NCBI RefSeq assembly: GCF_002915175.1
Contig: NZ_NXEJ01000005.1
Location: 1 to 64,000, forward strand
Direction: 5' to 3'
Length of the DNA stretch: 64,000 bases
Origin: Agrobacterium rosae
GTDB lineage: Bacteria; Pseudomonadota; Alphaproteobacteria; Rhizobiales; Rhizobiaceae
The notes under the pieces are model-generated. The model searched no databases, was not told the DNA's origin, and saw nothing but the letters and a program-made list of their open reading frames with translations. The position numbers were made by a program, and so were the translations under genes. Positions within the stretch are counted from its first letter, which is position 1. Every line of letters starts with the position of its first letter. This document shows, piece after piece, positions 53,972 through 63,988 of this stretch.

Positions 53972-54454
53972 ATGGCCTCGTTTGCAGCAAAAACTCTTCT
54001 GGCTCTTGCAGTCTCTGCAGCTGTCATCGTTCCCCTAAACTCCGCATCCGCCGACGACTGGGGTCGCCATAACAGGGATGACGCCCTTCTCGGCGGCGTG
54101 CTTGGCCTTGCCGCCGGTGTTGCCGTCGGCTCCGCCCTTTCCCAGCCGCGTTACTCGGATGAGAGGGTTTATGACGAACCGCCTGTCCGTCACTATCAGA
54201 CGTATCAGCCGCGCTACACCTACAACGAGCCCGACGATAACTACTACTATCGCCAGGCACCGCGCCCGGTTTACCGCGCGCAGCCAGTTTACGATACTCG
54301 CCGCGCCTATCAGCCTCGGCCGACCTATCGCACGATCGAGCCTTGGACATCGGCCTGGTATGATTACTGCTCGCAGCGTTACGGCAGCTTTAATTCCCGC
54401 ACCGGAACCTACATGGGTTACGATGGGCAGAACCATTTCTGCGTCGCGGGCTGA
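53972..54454 (+). CDS. BA14K family exported protein
   Basis: A 160-residue protein with a signal peptide (about 1-27, ending SASADD), a glycine-rich segment that resembles a membrane-spanning stretch (LLGGVLGLAAGVAVGSALSQ), a Tyr/Pro/Arg-rich linker and a C-terminal BA14K motif WYDYCSQRYGSFNSRTGTY then MGYDGQNHFC. BA14K proteins of Rhizobiales are lectin-like and immunogenic in Brucella; their job is not settled. A perfect hairpin follows. Confidence 0.88.
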   Translation: MASFAAKTLLALAVSAAVIVPLNSASADDWGRHNRDDALLGGVLGLAAGVAVGSALSQPRYSDERVYDEPPVRHYQTYQPRYTYNEPDDNYYYRQAPRPVYRAQPVYDTRRAYQPRPTYRTIEPWTSAWYDYCSQRYGSFNSRTGTYMGYDGQNHFCVAG

Positions 54455-54465
54455 TAGATTACAAT

Positions 54466-54500
54466 TTCCTCATTCCTGTCCTTCCGACAGGAATGAGGAA
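54466..54500. terminator. Hairpin between convergent genes
   Basis: TTCCTCATTCCTGTC and GACAGGAATGAGGAA form a perfect 15 base-pair stem with loop CTTCC. It ends at the dctD stop codon and serves both the BA14K gene and dctD. Confidence 0.8.
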
Positions 54501-55859
54501 CTATGATCCCTTCTGGACATATTCCGTCCGGTTTATATTGTGTCGTTGAAGCTTGTCGTAGAACGTCTTACGGGCGATCCCCAGCGCGCCAATGGTGCTG
54601 GAGACATCGCCATCGAATTTCTCCAGCGTTTCGCGGATGATCTGCGCCTCCTCCCGGTCCATTCTCTCGGAAAGTGTCCCTGACGTTACGCGGGCATCGG
54701 CGGATGGGTTATCTGCTCCCGAACCCTCCAGACCCAGCACAACGCGCTCGGCAAAGTGGCCAAGTTCGCGGACATTTCCCGGCCAGTCATGGTCATTAAG
54801 ATAGCGCGACACGGGGGACGTGATGCCCGGCACCGGCATGCCGAAACGCGTCGACGCTTTTTTGATGAAGTGCGAAAAGAGCAGTGGGATATCCGCTTTC
54901 CGCTCGCGAAGAGGCGGAATGGACAGCGTCACGACATTGAGACGGTAATAAAGATCGTCACGAAAATCGCCACGCAATAGAGGGTCTCCGAGATCAACCT
55001 TGGCCGCCGCGACCACACGAATATCGACGGCGCGTTCCTCATTGGAGCCAACAGGTGACACCTTTCGCATTTCCAGAACGCGCAGCATTCTGACCTGGAC
55101 GGCGGGCGGCATGCTCTCGATTTCATCCAGAAACAGGGTGCCTGCGCTGGAATGTTCGATGCGTCCTATGCGTTTTTTCTGCGCCCCGGTAAACGCACCC
55201 GCCTCGTGGCCGAACAACTCGCTTTCGATAACAGTCTCTGGCAATGCACCGCAATTCAATGCCACAAAATTTCCCTGCGCGCGGCGTTTGCTCCAACGAT
55301 GAAGGGCCGTCGCTACCACCTCTTTGCCGCTACCGGTTTCACCGGCTACCAGCACGTCAACATCCGTATCGGCAATATGGCGCAAAGTATTGCGTAGCCG
55401 CTCCATGGCGGGTGTCTGGCCAATGAGAGGGAGATCGTCCTCCGCTTGCAGGGCCACCCGTTTCAAAGCCCGGTTTTCCATGACAAGCCGGCGCTTTTCG
55501 ATAGCGCGGCGCGCGCTTTCGACCATGCGCTCCGCCGGAAACGGCTTTGAAATGAAGTCATAAGCGCCTTTTTGAAGAGCCGCGACCGCCATCGGGACAT
55601 CACCGTGGCCGGTAATGAGGATGACCGGCAGATCTGGGTCGATCTGGCGCAGACGCTTAAAAAATTGCAAGCCGTCCATGCCGGGCATACGCACATCAGT
55701 GATAACGACCCCGTCGAAGTCTATCGAGAGGGCCTCCAGAGCCTGCTCTGCCCGTGGGAACGGCATGACCGTTATGCCTTCCAACTCCAGCGTTTGGCGC
55801 ATGGCCTTGCGCAGTTGAGAATCGTCATCGACCAGATAAACCGTACCGCTCATCGTCAT
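54501..55859 (-). CDS. dctD: C4-dicarboxylate response regulator DctD
   Basis: A 452-residue sigma-54 activator. The receiver domain has phosphorylated Asp55 in [11 protein letters not shown], the AAA+ domain has GETGSGKE (Walker A), GAFTGAQKK (sigma-54 contact) and [12 protein letters not shown], and the C-terminal helix-turn-helix is [20 protein letters not shown]. It activates dctA when dicarboxylates are sensed by DctB. It starts one base after dctB; a second ATG two codons in is possible. Confidence 0.93.
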   Translation of the reverse strand: MTMSGTVYLVDDDSQLRKAMRQTLELEGITVMPFPRAEQALEALSIDFDGVVITDVRMPGMDGLQFFKRLRQIDPDLPVILITGHGDVPMAVAALQKGAYDFISKPFPAERMVESARRAIEKRRLVMENRALKRVALQAEDDLPLIGQTPAMERLRNTLRHIADTDVDVLVAGETGSGKEVVATALHRWSKRRAQGNFVALNCGALPETVIESELFGHEAGAFTGAQKKRIGRIEHSSAGTLFLDEIESMPPAVQVRMLRVLEMRKVSPVGSNEERAVDIRVVAAAKVDLGDPLLRGDFRDDLYYRLNVVTLSIPPLRERKADIPLLFSHFIKKASTRFGMPVPGITSPVSRYLNDHDWPGNVRELGHFAERVVLGLEGSGADNPSADARVTSGTLSERMDREEAQIIRETLEKFDGDVSSTIGALGIARKTFYDKLQRHNINRTEYVQKGS

Positions 55860-55860
55860 T

Positions 55861-57678
55861 TCATGCCCGTTTCAAATAAACAGAAAAACACGTTCCATTT
55901 TCGCCGGTTTCCACATCAACGCGTCCGCCATAATCGGAAGCGATATCGCGCGAGATAACCAGCCCAAGCCCTAGACCGCCCTCCTTCGATGTATTGAAGG
56001 GAGAGAATAATTGCTCAAGAATATCCGCTGCAATGCCCGGTCCGTTATCCGTAATGGTCAGAACAACCTCGTCATTTGCAGTCTTTACTTGAACCTCGAC
56101 CCGGCCATTTGGCTTGTCTTCCAGCGCTTCAAGCGCGTTTTGCAGAAGATTGATGACGATCTGCTCCAGCCGTATGCGACTGCCGGACACCATGACGCTC
56201 TCATCCGGCAGGGTGATATCCAAGGCATCCATTCGCCCCGCAAAACGGCTGCGCAGCAGCACGACCGCACCTTCGATGACGAGACGAAGGCTGACAGGCT
56301 CGGCCGCTGTTCGGCCTTTGCGTGCCAGTATTTTGAGGTCGCTGGTGATGACGCCGATGCGTTCCGTCAATGAAGCAATGCTTTCGAGATTTTCGTCCGC
56401 ATCCTTTTTGCGATCCCGCTTGAGAAAAACGCGGGCGTTGTCTGCAAAGGCGCGGATGGTCGCAACCGGCTGGTTGATTTCATGGGCGACGCCTGCGGCA
56501 ATCTGGCCGAGAATAGACAGGCGGTTGGCCTTGACCAGTTCGTGCTGCACGCTTTGCAACTCTTCAGTCGTTTGTTCGTGTCGGATGATTTCGGCCTGAA
56601 GACGGTCGCGCGCCATCGTCAGATCGATCGTTCTTTCCTGCACACGGCGCTCAAGCTCGGAGCGATCACGCTCGGCTTCGGCCCGCGCCTGCGCTGCTTT
56701 TTGTCTGCGGCGTAGCCATATCGCCGAAAAGGCCATCAGCGGCATGAGACTAGCGGCGGCAATGACACGATTTCCGCGGATAGCCGCGTTCATGGTGGCT
56801 TTTATCGGCTGCAAATAATGCAGCGACCATGCCGTGGTCGGAACCGGCAGTTCCAGCCGCAAATACTCTCCGCTCAGAGACGACGGCGCGTCGATCTTGA
56901 CGATCGCGACTTGCGGGCCGGGATTGGATAGCGTCTCCACCGGCATGGGCGACAACTTCTCGTCGCCGAACTGAAGGCTTTCGGAGATGGTCTTTCGCCG
57001 CGCGTCATCAATCTGCGCGACGGTGTTGAAGCGCCATTCCGGAATGCTGGTCATCAAAACCACGCCATTGGAATCAACGATATAGACCGGGTGGCGACCG
57101 ATATTCCAATCCGCTTCGAGACGATTGAATTCGACCTTGGCTATAACCACCCCCAGCGGACGACCATCAGGACCATCCACCCTGCGCGAAATGTAAAGAC
57201 CGGGCTTCCGGCTCACATTGCCCAGCGCGTAATGCTCGGCCATGCCGGTGTCCATTGCGGCCTTGAAGTACTCCCGGAACGCATAGTTGGAGCCGACGAA
57301 ACTCTCCGGCGTTTGCCAATTGCTTGACGCGATGGTGACGCCATTGGTGTCCGCGACATAGATGACCGACGCCTGCGTGCCCTCTATCAGGCCCTCCAGC
57401 TTGCGGTCCAGACGTGGGATGGCTTCACCGCCATCTTGGAAAGCTTCGATGATATCCCGGTCCCGGGCCAGCACGAGCGGCAAAACACGTGGACGTTCTA
57501 GGGCGACATTAAGAAGTGCCGATTTCAATTCCGCATCAGTGGTTGCAGTGGCCAGCAGCGTCTTCATGGCCTGAACGCGCCCAAGCCTTTCGGCCGCGAC
57601 GAATGCAGCCACCGCAATGATCAACCACATCGCTATGAACGCTGTCCAACGAGCACGAGATGTATCGAGACTGCGCAT
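55861..57678 (-). CDS. dctB: C4-dicarboxylate sensor kinase DctB
   Basis: A 605-residue membrane histidine kinase. The first helix is at about 10-30 and the second at about 300-320, with a periplasmic double-PDC sensor between ([42 protein letters not shown]). A coiled coil precedes the H-box [16 protein letters not shown], and the ATPase domain has [18 protein letters not shown] and [13 protein letters not shown] start at MRSLDTSR with AAAGGG upstream. It is divergent from dctA. Confidence 0.92.
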   Translation of the reverse strand: MRSLDTSRARWTAFIAMWLIIAVAAFVAAERLGRVQAMKTLLATATTDAELKSALLNVALERPRVLPLVLARDRDIIEAFQDGGEAIPRLDRKLEGLIEGTQASVIYVADTNGVTIASSNWQTPESFVGSNYAFREYFKAAMDTGMAEHYALGNVSRKPGLYISRRVDGPDGRPLGVVIAKVEFNRLEADWNIGRHPVYIVDSNGVVLMTSIPEWRFNTVAQIDDARRKTISESLQFGDEKLSPMPVETLSNPGPQVAIVKIDAPSSLSGEYLRLELPVPTTAWSLHYLQPIKATMNAAIRGNRVIAAASLMPLMAFSAIWLRRRQKAAQARAEAERDRSELERRVQERTIDLTMARDRLQAEIIRHEQTTEELQSVQHELVKANRLSILGQIAAGVAHEINQPVATIRAFADNARVFLKRDRKKDADENLESIASLTERIGVITSDLKILARKGRTAAEPVSLRLVIEGAVVLLRSRFAGRMDALDITLPDESVMVSGSRIRLEQIVINLLQNALEALEDKPNGRVEVQVKTANDEVVLTITDNGPGIAADILEQLFSPFNTSKEGGLGLGLVISRDIASDYGGRVDVETGENGTCFSVYLKRA

Positions 57679-57695
57679 AAAAAGAACGCCCTTTC

Positions 57696-57713
57696 TGTGT
57701 GGATTTCCGCACA
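57696..57713. promoter_or_regulatory. DctD-type upstream activator site
   Basis: TGTGTGGATTTCCGCACA is a near-perfect 18-base palindrome of the form reported for rhizobial DctD sites. It lies about 130 bases before the sigma-54 promoter start of dctA. A second inverted repeat (GAGCGGGA at 57730-57737, TCCCGCTC at 57753-57760) may be another, weaker site; paired sites are usual. Confidence 0.7.
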
Positions 57714-57817
57714 AAACCCTGAATTCAGTGAGCGGGAACATACACAAAATCATCCCGCTCGCAAAGTCAGAAAATTAAAATGATTAATTTTCAATCGGTT
57801 GCTTCAGAAAAATTCTC

Positions 57818-57834
57818 TTGGCACGGGAATTGCT
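57818..57834 (+). promoter_or_regulatory. Sigma-54 promoter of dctA
   Basis: TTGGCACGGGAATTGCT matches the -24/-12 consensus without fault: GG at 57820-57821 and GC at 57832-57833, exactly 12 bases apart. Transcription should begin near 57845, about 80 bases before the dctA start. Confidence 0.93.
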
Positions 57835-57923
57835 GCGTCATGGGCAGGCGGTCCTTGACCGTGAACCAAATACGGCGGACCCGGGAGGCCATGAGGCAGG
57901 GTTGTGACCGAGGAGGAACTAAC

Positions 57924-59264
57924 ATGATTGATAGCACGACCGTGGCATCCAGCCACGTAAAACTGCCATTTTACCGGCACCTTTATTTTCAGGTTCTCAT
58001 AGCCATTGCCGCGGGCATCGCACTCGGCCACTTTTATCCCGCACTCGGCGAACAACTGAAGCCGCTGGGCGATGGCTTTATCCGTCTCGTCAAAATGATC
58101 ATCGCCCCTGTGATCTTCCTGACTGTCGCGACCGGCATTGCCGGAATGAACGACATGAAGAAGGTTGGACGCGTTGCCGGCAAGGCAATGATCTACTTCC
58201 TGACGTTTTCGACGCTGGCGCTCATCATCGGTATGATCGTGGCCAATGTGGTCCAGCCAGGCGCTGGCATGAACATCGATCCGTCCACATTGGATGGCAA
58301 GGCTGTCGCGACCTATGCAGCCAAGGCGCATGAACAGTCCATCACCGGCTTCCTGATGAACATCATCCCGACAACAATCGTCGGCGCTTTCGCTGATGGC
58401 GATATTCTTCAGGTCCTGTTCTTCTCGGTGCTGTTCGGCATTTCGCTTGGTATCGTGGGCGAACGCGGCAAGCCCGTTGTCGATTTCATGCACGCGCTGA
58501 TGTATCCGATCTTCAAGCTGGTCGCGATCCTCATGAAAGCCGCCCCGATCGGCGCTTTCGGCGCCATGGCTTTCACCATCGGCAAATACGGCATTTCGTC
58601 CGTTACCAACCTGGCGATGCTGATTGGTACGTTCTACTTTACGTCACTCTTCTTCGTGATCGTCGTTCTTGGTGCAGTTGCGCGTTATAACGGCTTCTCG
58701 ATTTTCGCGTTGATCCGCTATATCAAAGAAGAACTTCTGCTCGTTCTCGGCACATCGTCATCGGAAGCGGCCTTGCCGGGCCTGATGAGCAAGATGGAAA
58801 AAGCCGGCTGCAAACGCTCCGTCGTCGGCCTGGTCATTCCGACTGGTTACTCTTTCAATCTCGATGGCACCAACATCTACATGACGCTGGCCGCCCTCTT
58901 TATTGCGCAGGCAACCGGCATCGAACTGTCCTGGGGTGAGCAGATCCTGTTGCTTCTCGTCGCGATGCTCAGCTCCAAGGGTGCCGCAGGCATCACTGGC
59001 GCGGGCTTCATTACACTTGCAGCAACACTGTCGGTGGTTCCGTCCGTTCCAGTCGCCGGCATGGCGCTGATCCTCGGCATCGACCGCTTCATGTCGGAAT
59101 GCCGCGCTCTGACCAATTTCGTCGGCAATGCGGTCGCGACCATCGTCGTTGCGCGCTGGGAAGGCGAACTCGATCAGGAGCAGCTTGCTCGTGTGCTGAG
59201 TGGCGAGGAAATCACCAGCATCGGCGATATCCAGACCACGCCGGTGCCACAGCCCGCGGAGTAA
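57924..59264 (+). CDS. dctA: C4-dicarboxylate transporter DctA
   Basis: A 446-residue glutamate-symporter-family protein that imports succinate, fumarate and malate with cations. [34 protein letters not shown] (serine-rich hairpin), [16 protein letters not shown] and [20 protein letters not shown] are its hallmarks. I start at ATG 57924 after GAGGAGGAACTAAC; the frame open upstream spans the promoter. Confidence 0.96.
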   Translation: MIDSTTVASSHVKLPFYRHLYFQVLIAIAAGIALGHFYPALGEQLKPLGDGFIRLVKMIIAPVIFLTVATGIAGMNDMKKVGRVAGKAMIYFLTFSTLALIIGMIVANVVQPGAGMNIDPSTLDGKAVATYAAKAHEQSITGFLMNIIPTTIVGAFADGDILQVLFFSVLFGISLGIVGERGKPVVDFMHALMYPIFKLVAILMKAAPIGAFGAMAFTIGKYGISSVTNLAMLIGTFYFTSLFFVIVVLGAVARYNGFSIFALIRYIKEELLLVLGTSSSEAALPGLMSKMEKAGCKRSVVGLVIPTGYSFNLDGTNIYMTLAALFIAQATGIELSWGEQILLLLVAMLSSKGAAGITGAGFITLAATLSVVPSVPVAGMALILGIDRFMSECRALTNFVGNAVATIVVARWEGELDQEQLARVLSGEEITSIGDIQTTPVPQPAE

Positions 59265-59286
59265 TCTGGACGCATAACACTGGGTT

Positions 59287-59322
59287 ACAAGGCCTGCCCG
59301 ATGCTATCGGCGCAGGCCTTGT
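59287..59322 (+). terminator. Terminator after dctA
   Basis: ACAAGGCCTGC and GCAGGCCTTGT form an 11 base-pair stem with a 14-base loop, followed by ACGTTTGT. It lies just after dctA. Confidence 0.7.
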
Positions 59323-59414
59323 ACGTTTGTAGACCCGCTGAAACGCTTTCCAAGCCGCAAACATTCGGGATAAATGGTTTCGACCTGCTATCCATCCGCG
59401 CATTGGACCTGGAC

Positions 59415-59852
59415 ATGAAAAACCTTATGCTTTCCTGGCAATTCTGGGCTCTGCTTTCGGCGGGCTTCGCGGCCCTGACAGCAATCTTTGCCAAGATTGG
59501 TATTGAGAACGTCAATTCGGATTTTGCGACCTTCGTCCGGACCGTCGTCATTCTTTTTGCCGCCGGTTTCATGGTCTATGTTACTGGGAACTGGCAAAAT
59601 CCGTCCGCTGTAACGGGGCGCACCTGGCTTTTTCTGGTGCTCTCAGGTCTTGCCACTGGTGCATCCTGGATATGTTATTTCCGCGCTCTGAAACTGGGAG
59701 ATGCCGCGCGCGTCGCCCCTATCGACAAATTGAGTGTCGTTTTCGTCGCCATATTTGCCGTGCTGTTTCTCGGTGAGCGCCTGTCGCTACCGAACTGGCT
59801 GGGGGTGGTACTGATCGCATGCGGCGCAGTGCTCGTGGCTTATCGGGGGTGA
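59415..59852 (+). CDS. Small EamA/DMT-type transporter
   Basis: A 145-residue membrane protein with about five helices and one EamA domain. FWALLSAGFAALTAIFAKIG at the start and LGDAARVAPIDKLSVVFVAI, LFLGERLSLPNWLGVVLIACGAVLVAY at the end are typical. It is half the usual DMT length, so it probably works as a dimer. The substrate is unknown. ATG at 59427 is another possible start. Confidence 0.82.
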   Translation: MKNLMLSWQFWALLSAGFAALTAIFAKIGIENVNSDFATFVRTVVILFAAGFMVYVTGNWQNPSAVTGRTWLFLVLSGLATGASWICYFRALKLGDAARVAPIDKLSVVFVAIFAVLFLGERLSLPNWLGVVLIACGAVLVAYRG

Positions 59853-59974
59853 ACACACTGTCGATAGCTCCAATTGATGGCCCGCACTAATCCGAAAGGA
59901 ATATTTGACGCCGGACTTTTCTGACTAGAATGAAACCTCCCAAACAACAGGTAAATCGTAATTGGGAGGGGACC

Positions 59975-61621
59975 ATGCGCATTGACGTGATTGACACCTG
60001 GGGTGGTTTCGATGGCATCCGGGAAACATGGGACGCGGTCTACTTGGCCGATCCCCACGCACAGCATTTTCTTTCGTGGATCTGGTTGAAGGCCTATCTG
60101 CGGCGTCGCGGACGCTGGTTTATTCTGGCCTTACGAGAAAAGCCGGAAGGGTCTCCCTATGTGGCATTCTTCCCCTTGCGAGTCGTCACCCAGCAGGACA
60201 AAAAAACCGGTCGATTTTTCGATGAGATTATCATGGCCGGAAATTTTGCGGCGGATTACACCGGCTTCATCACGCTGCCGGATTACGAAACAAATGCCGT
60301 TTCAGGATTTTGCGCTTTTCTCAAGGAACAGCGCTGGACCCATCTCAAGCTGGATTATTTCAGCGGCCCGCCTTCCCGTCGCGACGCAATGATAAGGGCG
60401 CTGCAAGGACCGTTGGTCATGTTTCGAGACAGCACGCCGAAAAGCCCGAACAATATCGATAATTGCATCTGCCCGGTGGTTACTCTTCCCCCAACGTTCG
60501 ACGACTATCTGGACACCTGCATGAGCAGCCAGACACGCCAGAAACTGCGAAGGTTCTTGCGCAAGATCGAGAACGACAGCAGCTATAGCATCACCTTTGC
60601 CACACGCGATACCATCGAGCACGACCTGACTATCCTATTCGATCTCTGGCGTATCAAATGGGCAGCGTCCAAAGGCAAGGAGCGAACCGAAAAGCTCATC
60701 TCGGCAACACGTGAAATGCTGATGGATTGCTTTTTGGACGGGACTTTGGATTTACCGGTTCTCTGGTATGAAGATCGACCACTGGGTGCGCTTGCCAACA
60801 TCGTGGACCGGCAAAAGGCTGCTATTCTATTTTACATTACCGGGCGTGATGAAAGTTGGGCGACGCCGTCTCCAGGGCTGATCCTACACGGATACTGCAT
60901 CCGACGCGCAATCGACATGGGGTTCAAATCCTACGATTTCCTGCGCGGCAACGAGCCGTATAAATACATGTTCGGCCCAGAGGAGAGAACGACGACCTGC
61001 ACGCTGTTCAAAAGCCGATCCGGAGAAAACCTCCAAGGCAAACTGCATCCATTCAGCATGGGCTTTGTCTATCAGCAGGCTTTGAAACTTTACAAGCAGG
61101 GCGCCAAAGCCCAAGCCGAAATCGCGTTTCGGCAGGTTCTGGAAACTGCCCCCAACCATTATGGCGCAGAATTCGGATTGGCCAATCTAATGTTCGAAAA
61201 AGGTGAATTCCGGGAGGCGGAACAGTCTTACCTTACCGTCAGCCGAATGGTGGCAGACCCGCTACCGGCTTTGCTGAGGCTGGGTGAGACAAGACTTGCG
61301 CAGCGTGATTACTCCGGGGCTGTAAAAGCGTTTCAGGATGTGATCAGACGCGCACCCTTTCACCACGAAGCACTCTATAAATGCGGCATCTCTCTCATCG
61401 CCGCCGGACGACGGAAAGAAGCAATTGCCGTTTTTGAAAAGCTGCAAAACTATCACTCAGACGACACGACCAATATGCAGTATGCCGAAAAAGCAAAAGC
61501 CGCTCTTGCCCGCATAAGACTATCCGTTGAACCGGCTGCAACGCTGAGCAGATCAGTGATGGTGACAGGACAGGAGTCGGAGCAAAATAGACACTGGATA
61601 CCGCCGAAGGTTTTGCATTGA
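59975..61621 (+). CDS. GNAT acetyltransferase-TPR fusion
   Basis: A 548-residue protein. The N-terminal two thirds are a FemAB/BcsL-like (Acetyltransf_6) GNAT pair: AQHFLSWIWLKAYLRRRGRW, SQTRQKLRRFLRKIE and ILHGYCIRRAIDMGFKSYDF then LRGNEPYKYMFG. From about residue 365 four TPR units follow (KLYKQGAKAQAEIAFRQVLE, FGLANLMFEKGEFREAEQSY and so on). Such GNAT proteins acylate polysaccharide or peptide-linked substrates. The TPR tail implies a protein partner. GGGAGGGG precedes the start. Confidence 0.78.
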   Translation: MRIDVIDTWGGFDGIRETWDAVYLADPHAQHFLSWIWLKAYLRRRGRWFILALREKPEGSPYVAFFPLRVVTQQDKKTGRFFDEIIMAGNFAADYTGFITLPDYETNAVSGFCAFLKEQRWTHLKLDYFSGPPSRRDAMIRALQGPLVMFRDSTPKSPNNIDNCICPVVTLPPTFDDYLDTCMSSQTRQKLRRFLRKIENDSSYSITFATRDTIEHDLTILFDLWRIKWAASKGKERTEKLISATREMLMDCFLDGTLDLPVLWYEDRPLGALANIVDRQKAAILFYITGRDESWATPSPGLILHGYCIRRAIDMGFKSYDFLRGNEPYKYMFGPEERTTTCTLFKSRSGENLQGKLHPFSMGFVYQQALKLYKQGAKAQAEIAFRQVLETAPNHYGAEFGLANLMFEKGEFREAEQSYLTVSRMVADPLPALLRLGETRLAQRDYSGAVKAFQDVIRRAPFHHEALYKCGISLIAAGRRKEAIAVFEKLQNYHSDDTTNMQYAEKAKAALARIRLSVEPAATLSRSVMVTGQESEQNRHWIPPKVLH

Positions 61622-61678
61622 CGGATCGAAGCTGTAGAACGGGCGCAGTATCGTTTACAGCCATCCCGGCAGGTTATC

Positions 61679-62827
61679 ATGTTTCTATCGAACCGCGACC
61701 TTGTTGAACTTATCGACATCCGCCACGAACTGCATCGGTTCCCCGAAATATCGGGGGAAGAGAAAGAGACGGCGCGTCGGATCTGCACCTATCTGGATGC
61801 GTCACCGCCAGACCGGCTGCTAACCGACCTCGGTGGTCACGGGGTGGCGGCGATATTTGAAAGCGGCAATGATGGCCCCAGCGTTCTCATCCGCGCCGAA
61901 CTCGACGCACTGCCCATTGTGGAAAAATCAGACGTCCCTTATCGCTCTACTGTCGAAGGTCGGGGGCATCTGTGCGGACATGATGGCCATTCCACCATAT
62001 TGCTGGCCTTGGCGCGGGGGCTGTCAAGAAAACGCCCGCGTACAGGCAAGGTTGTTTTAATGTTTCAGCCAGCAGAGGAAACCGGGGCCGGCGCTGCGGC
62101 GGTTATCGCGGATCACTGTTTTCAAGACATAAAGACTGACTACGCTTTTTCGCTGCATAATCTGCCGGGACTGCCGCTTGGTCATGTTTCGCTGATTGAA
62201 GGCCCGATCAACTGCGCATCGCGTGGAATGAAGATAAGGCTTGCGGGCAAGACAGCGCACGCCTCTTCACCGGAACACGGTGTTTCGCCGATGCAGGCAA
62301 TCTCCACGCTGATGCCCGCGCTCTCTTCCCTCGGACAGGGTCTTCCCCCGCAGCCGGATTTCAAGATGGTGACCATTACCCACGCCGTGATGGGTGAAGC
62401 GGCTTTCGGCATTGCACCAGCCGATGCGGAAATATGGGCGACACTGCGGACCCTGACCGATGATCGCATGGCGGAACTCTGTGCCGCGGCTGAGACTCTG
62501 GCTACACAGACGGCGGCGGCGAACGGGCTGATAATCGAGATTTTCTACGACGATATTTTTCAGCATTGCGAAAATGACTCAGATGCCGTTGCCCTACTTC
62601 GGGCCGCTCTTGATGAAGAGCAAGTGCTGCACGATGGCCGGGCTTTGCCGATGCGCGCCTCCGAAGACTTCGGACGTTTTGGTGCTGTTTCCAAATCTGC
62701 GATGTTTTTTCTGGGTGCGGGCACCGACCATCCCAACCTTCACAATCCCGATTACGATTTCCCGGATGCTTTGATCGAAACGGGCGCGAGGATATTCATG
62801 CGGACGATCAGGAATCTGACGGATTGA
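61679..62827 (+). CDS. M20 family amidohydrolase
   Basis: A 382-residue metallo-amidohydrolase of the M20D type (HipO, IAA-amino acid hydrolase). RHELHRFPEISGEE at the N-terminus, LIRAELDALPI, GRGHLCGHDGHSTILL and MFQPAEETGAGA hold the metal ligands, and a dimerisation domain lies at about 180-295. It probably hydrolyses N-acyl amino acids or similar conjugates in the cytoplasm. It stands alone. Confidence 0.86.
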   Translation: MFLSNRDLVELIDIRHELHRFPEISGEEKETARRICTYLDASPPDRLLTDLGGHGVAAIFESGNDGPSVLIRAELDALPIVEKSDVPYRSTVEGRGHLCGHDGHSTILLALARGLSRKRPRTGKVVLMFQPAEETGAGAAAVIADHCFQDIKTDYAFSLHNLPGLPLGHVSLIEGPINCASRGMKIRLAGKTAHASSPEHGVSPMQAISTLMPALSSLGQGLPPQPDFKMVTITHAVMGEAAFGIAPADAEIWATLRTLTDDRMAELCAAAETLATQTAAANGLIIEIFYDDIFQHCENDSDAVALLRAALDEEQVLHDGRALPMRASEDFGRFGAVSKSAMFFLGAGTDHPNLHNPDYDFPDALIETGARIFMRTIRNLTD

Positions 62828-62969
62828 AGGTGCCATGCGCGTCAATCCGTCGCAGACCACAACAGATTTCTACAAAATCCATAAACAATGAAATCCTTTC
62901 GCTCCCAGCCTCCTAAGCTCGCTGCTATCGTTCAGTGGCTGGGGACTCGAAGCTTTGGAGATGAACAGG

Positions 62970-63500
62970 ATGACGGCAACGGTGACTTACCTTCACGACG
63001 AACGTGAGAGAGCGGCATTCGATTCCAACGAGCTTAAGGCTGCCATGCGCGGTTTGGCGGGCGGGGTCTCCGTCATCACGGCAGGGACGGGCTCGCATCG
63101 CACGGGGGCGACTGTGACCTCGGCAACGGCGCTCTCCATGGAGCCAGCCACCATGATCGTCAATATCAACAAGTCGTCGTCCACCTGGCCGGTGATCGCG
63201 CGCTACAACCACTTCTGCGTCAATGTTCTGTCCGCAGCCCAGCAGGACGTCGCTTCGCGCTTTGCCGGTGTCGGCGGCTTGAAAGGTGTTGATCGCTATA
63301 CGGATGCGGAGTGGTTCGAACTGGAAAGCGGCGCATCTGCGCTCAGAGGTGCGCTAGCCGCAATCGACTGTGCGGTCGAAGACGTCATCGAGCGCCACAC
63401 CCATGCAATCATCATCGGCCGTGTCCTATCCGTTGAACGGGCCGAAGGCTCGCCGCTCGTCTATCATGGCGGACGTTATGCCAATCTCACCAGCGTATGA
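62970..63500 (+). CDS. Flavin reductase-like protein
   Basis: A 176-residue flavin-binding split-barrel protein of the RutF/HpaC type. AMRGLAGGVSVITAGTGSHR, GATVTSATALSMEPATMIVN and FCVNVLSAAQQDVASRFAG bind FMN; AIIIGRVLSVER follows. It would supply reduced flavin to a monooxygenase, but none is nearby. I start at ATG 62970, nine bases after GGAG; ATG 62961 is too near that site. Confidence 0.86.
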   Translation: MTATVTYLHDERERAAFDSNELKAAMRGLAGGVSVITAGTGSHRTGATVTSATALSMEPATMIVNINKSSSTWPVIARYNHFCVNVLSAAQQDVASRFAGVGGLKGVDRYTDAEWFELESGASALRGALAAIDCAVEDVIERHTHAIIIGRVLSVERAEGSPLVYHGGRYANLTSV

Positions 63501-63514
63501 CGAATTGAAGCAAC

Positions 63515-63540
63515 CTGCCCCTGATGACTGTATGGGGCAG
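63515..63540. terminator. Hairpin between convergent genes
   Basis: CTGCCCC and GGGGCAG pair over 7 bases with a 12-base loop, followed by ATATTTATG. It lies between the flavin reductase and Rrf2 genes. Confidence 0.55.
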
Positions 63541-63544
63541 ATAT

Positions 63545-63988
63545 TTATGCCATACGTTCCGCAGGCATAGCTGCATTGTTGGACGCGAATTGTTCCAGTG
63601 TCATGTTATCGAGAACAGCAGCCATCGCGTCTCTCACGTCGGTCATCGACCGACGGACCTGACAGGTCTGCGGATCCAAACAGTCTTCGCAGGCTTCGAA
63701 AGCAGTGCGGCTGGCACAACGGATAGGGGCAAGCGGCCCATCCAGAGCGCGGATGACCTGGCCGATGTAAATGTCGGAAGCAGCTTTTGAAAGAGCGTAT
63801 CCGCCACCGGGGCCTTTCTTGGAGCGAAGCATCCCTTCGTTACGAAGTTCCAGCAGAATGGCGTCCAAGAATTTTTTGGGGATGTTGTTGCGAGATGCGA
63901 TTTCGCTCACGAAAGCCGTTTCGCCCTGCGCCAGACCAGCGAGATCGATCATCGCTTTAAGCCCGTATTTTCCCTTTTTGGTCAGCAT
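63545..63988 (-). CDS. Rrf2-family regulator with four cysteines
   Basis: A 147-residue winged-helix regulator. MLTKKGKYGLKAMIDLAGLA begins the domain, SEIASRNNIPKKFLDAIL is the recognition part and GGGYALSKAASDI the wing. Cys91, Cys100, Cys103 and Cys109 in CASRTAFEACEDCLDPQTC could hold an iron-sulfur cluster as in IscR, RirA or NsrR. The cluster spacing differs from IscR, so the signal is open. Convergent with the flavin reductase gene. Confidence 0.88.
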   Translation of the reverse strand: MLTKKGKYGLKAMIDLAGLAQGETAFVSEIASRNNIPKKFLDAILLELRNEGMLRSKKGPGGGYALSKAASDIYIGQVIRALDGPLAPIRCASRTAFEACEDCLDPQTCQVRRSMTDVRDAMAAVLDNMTLEQFASNNAAMPAERMA

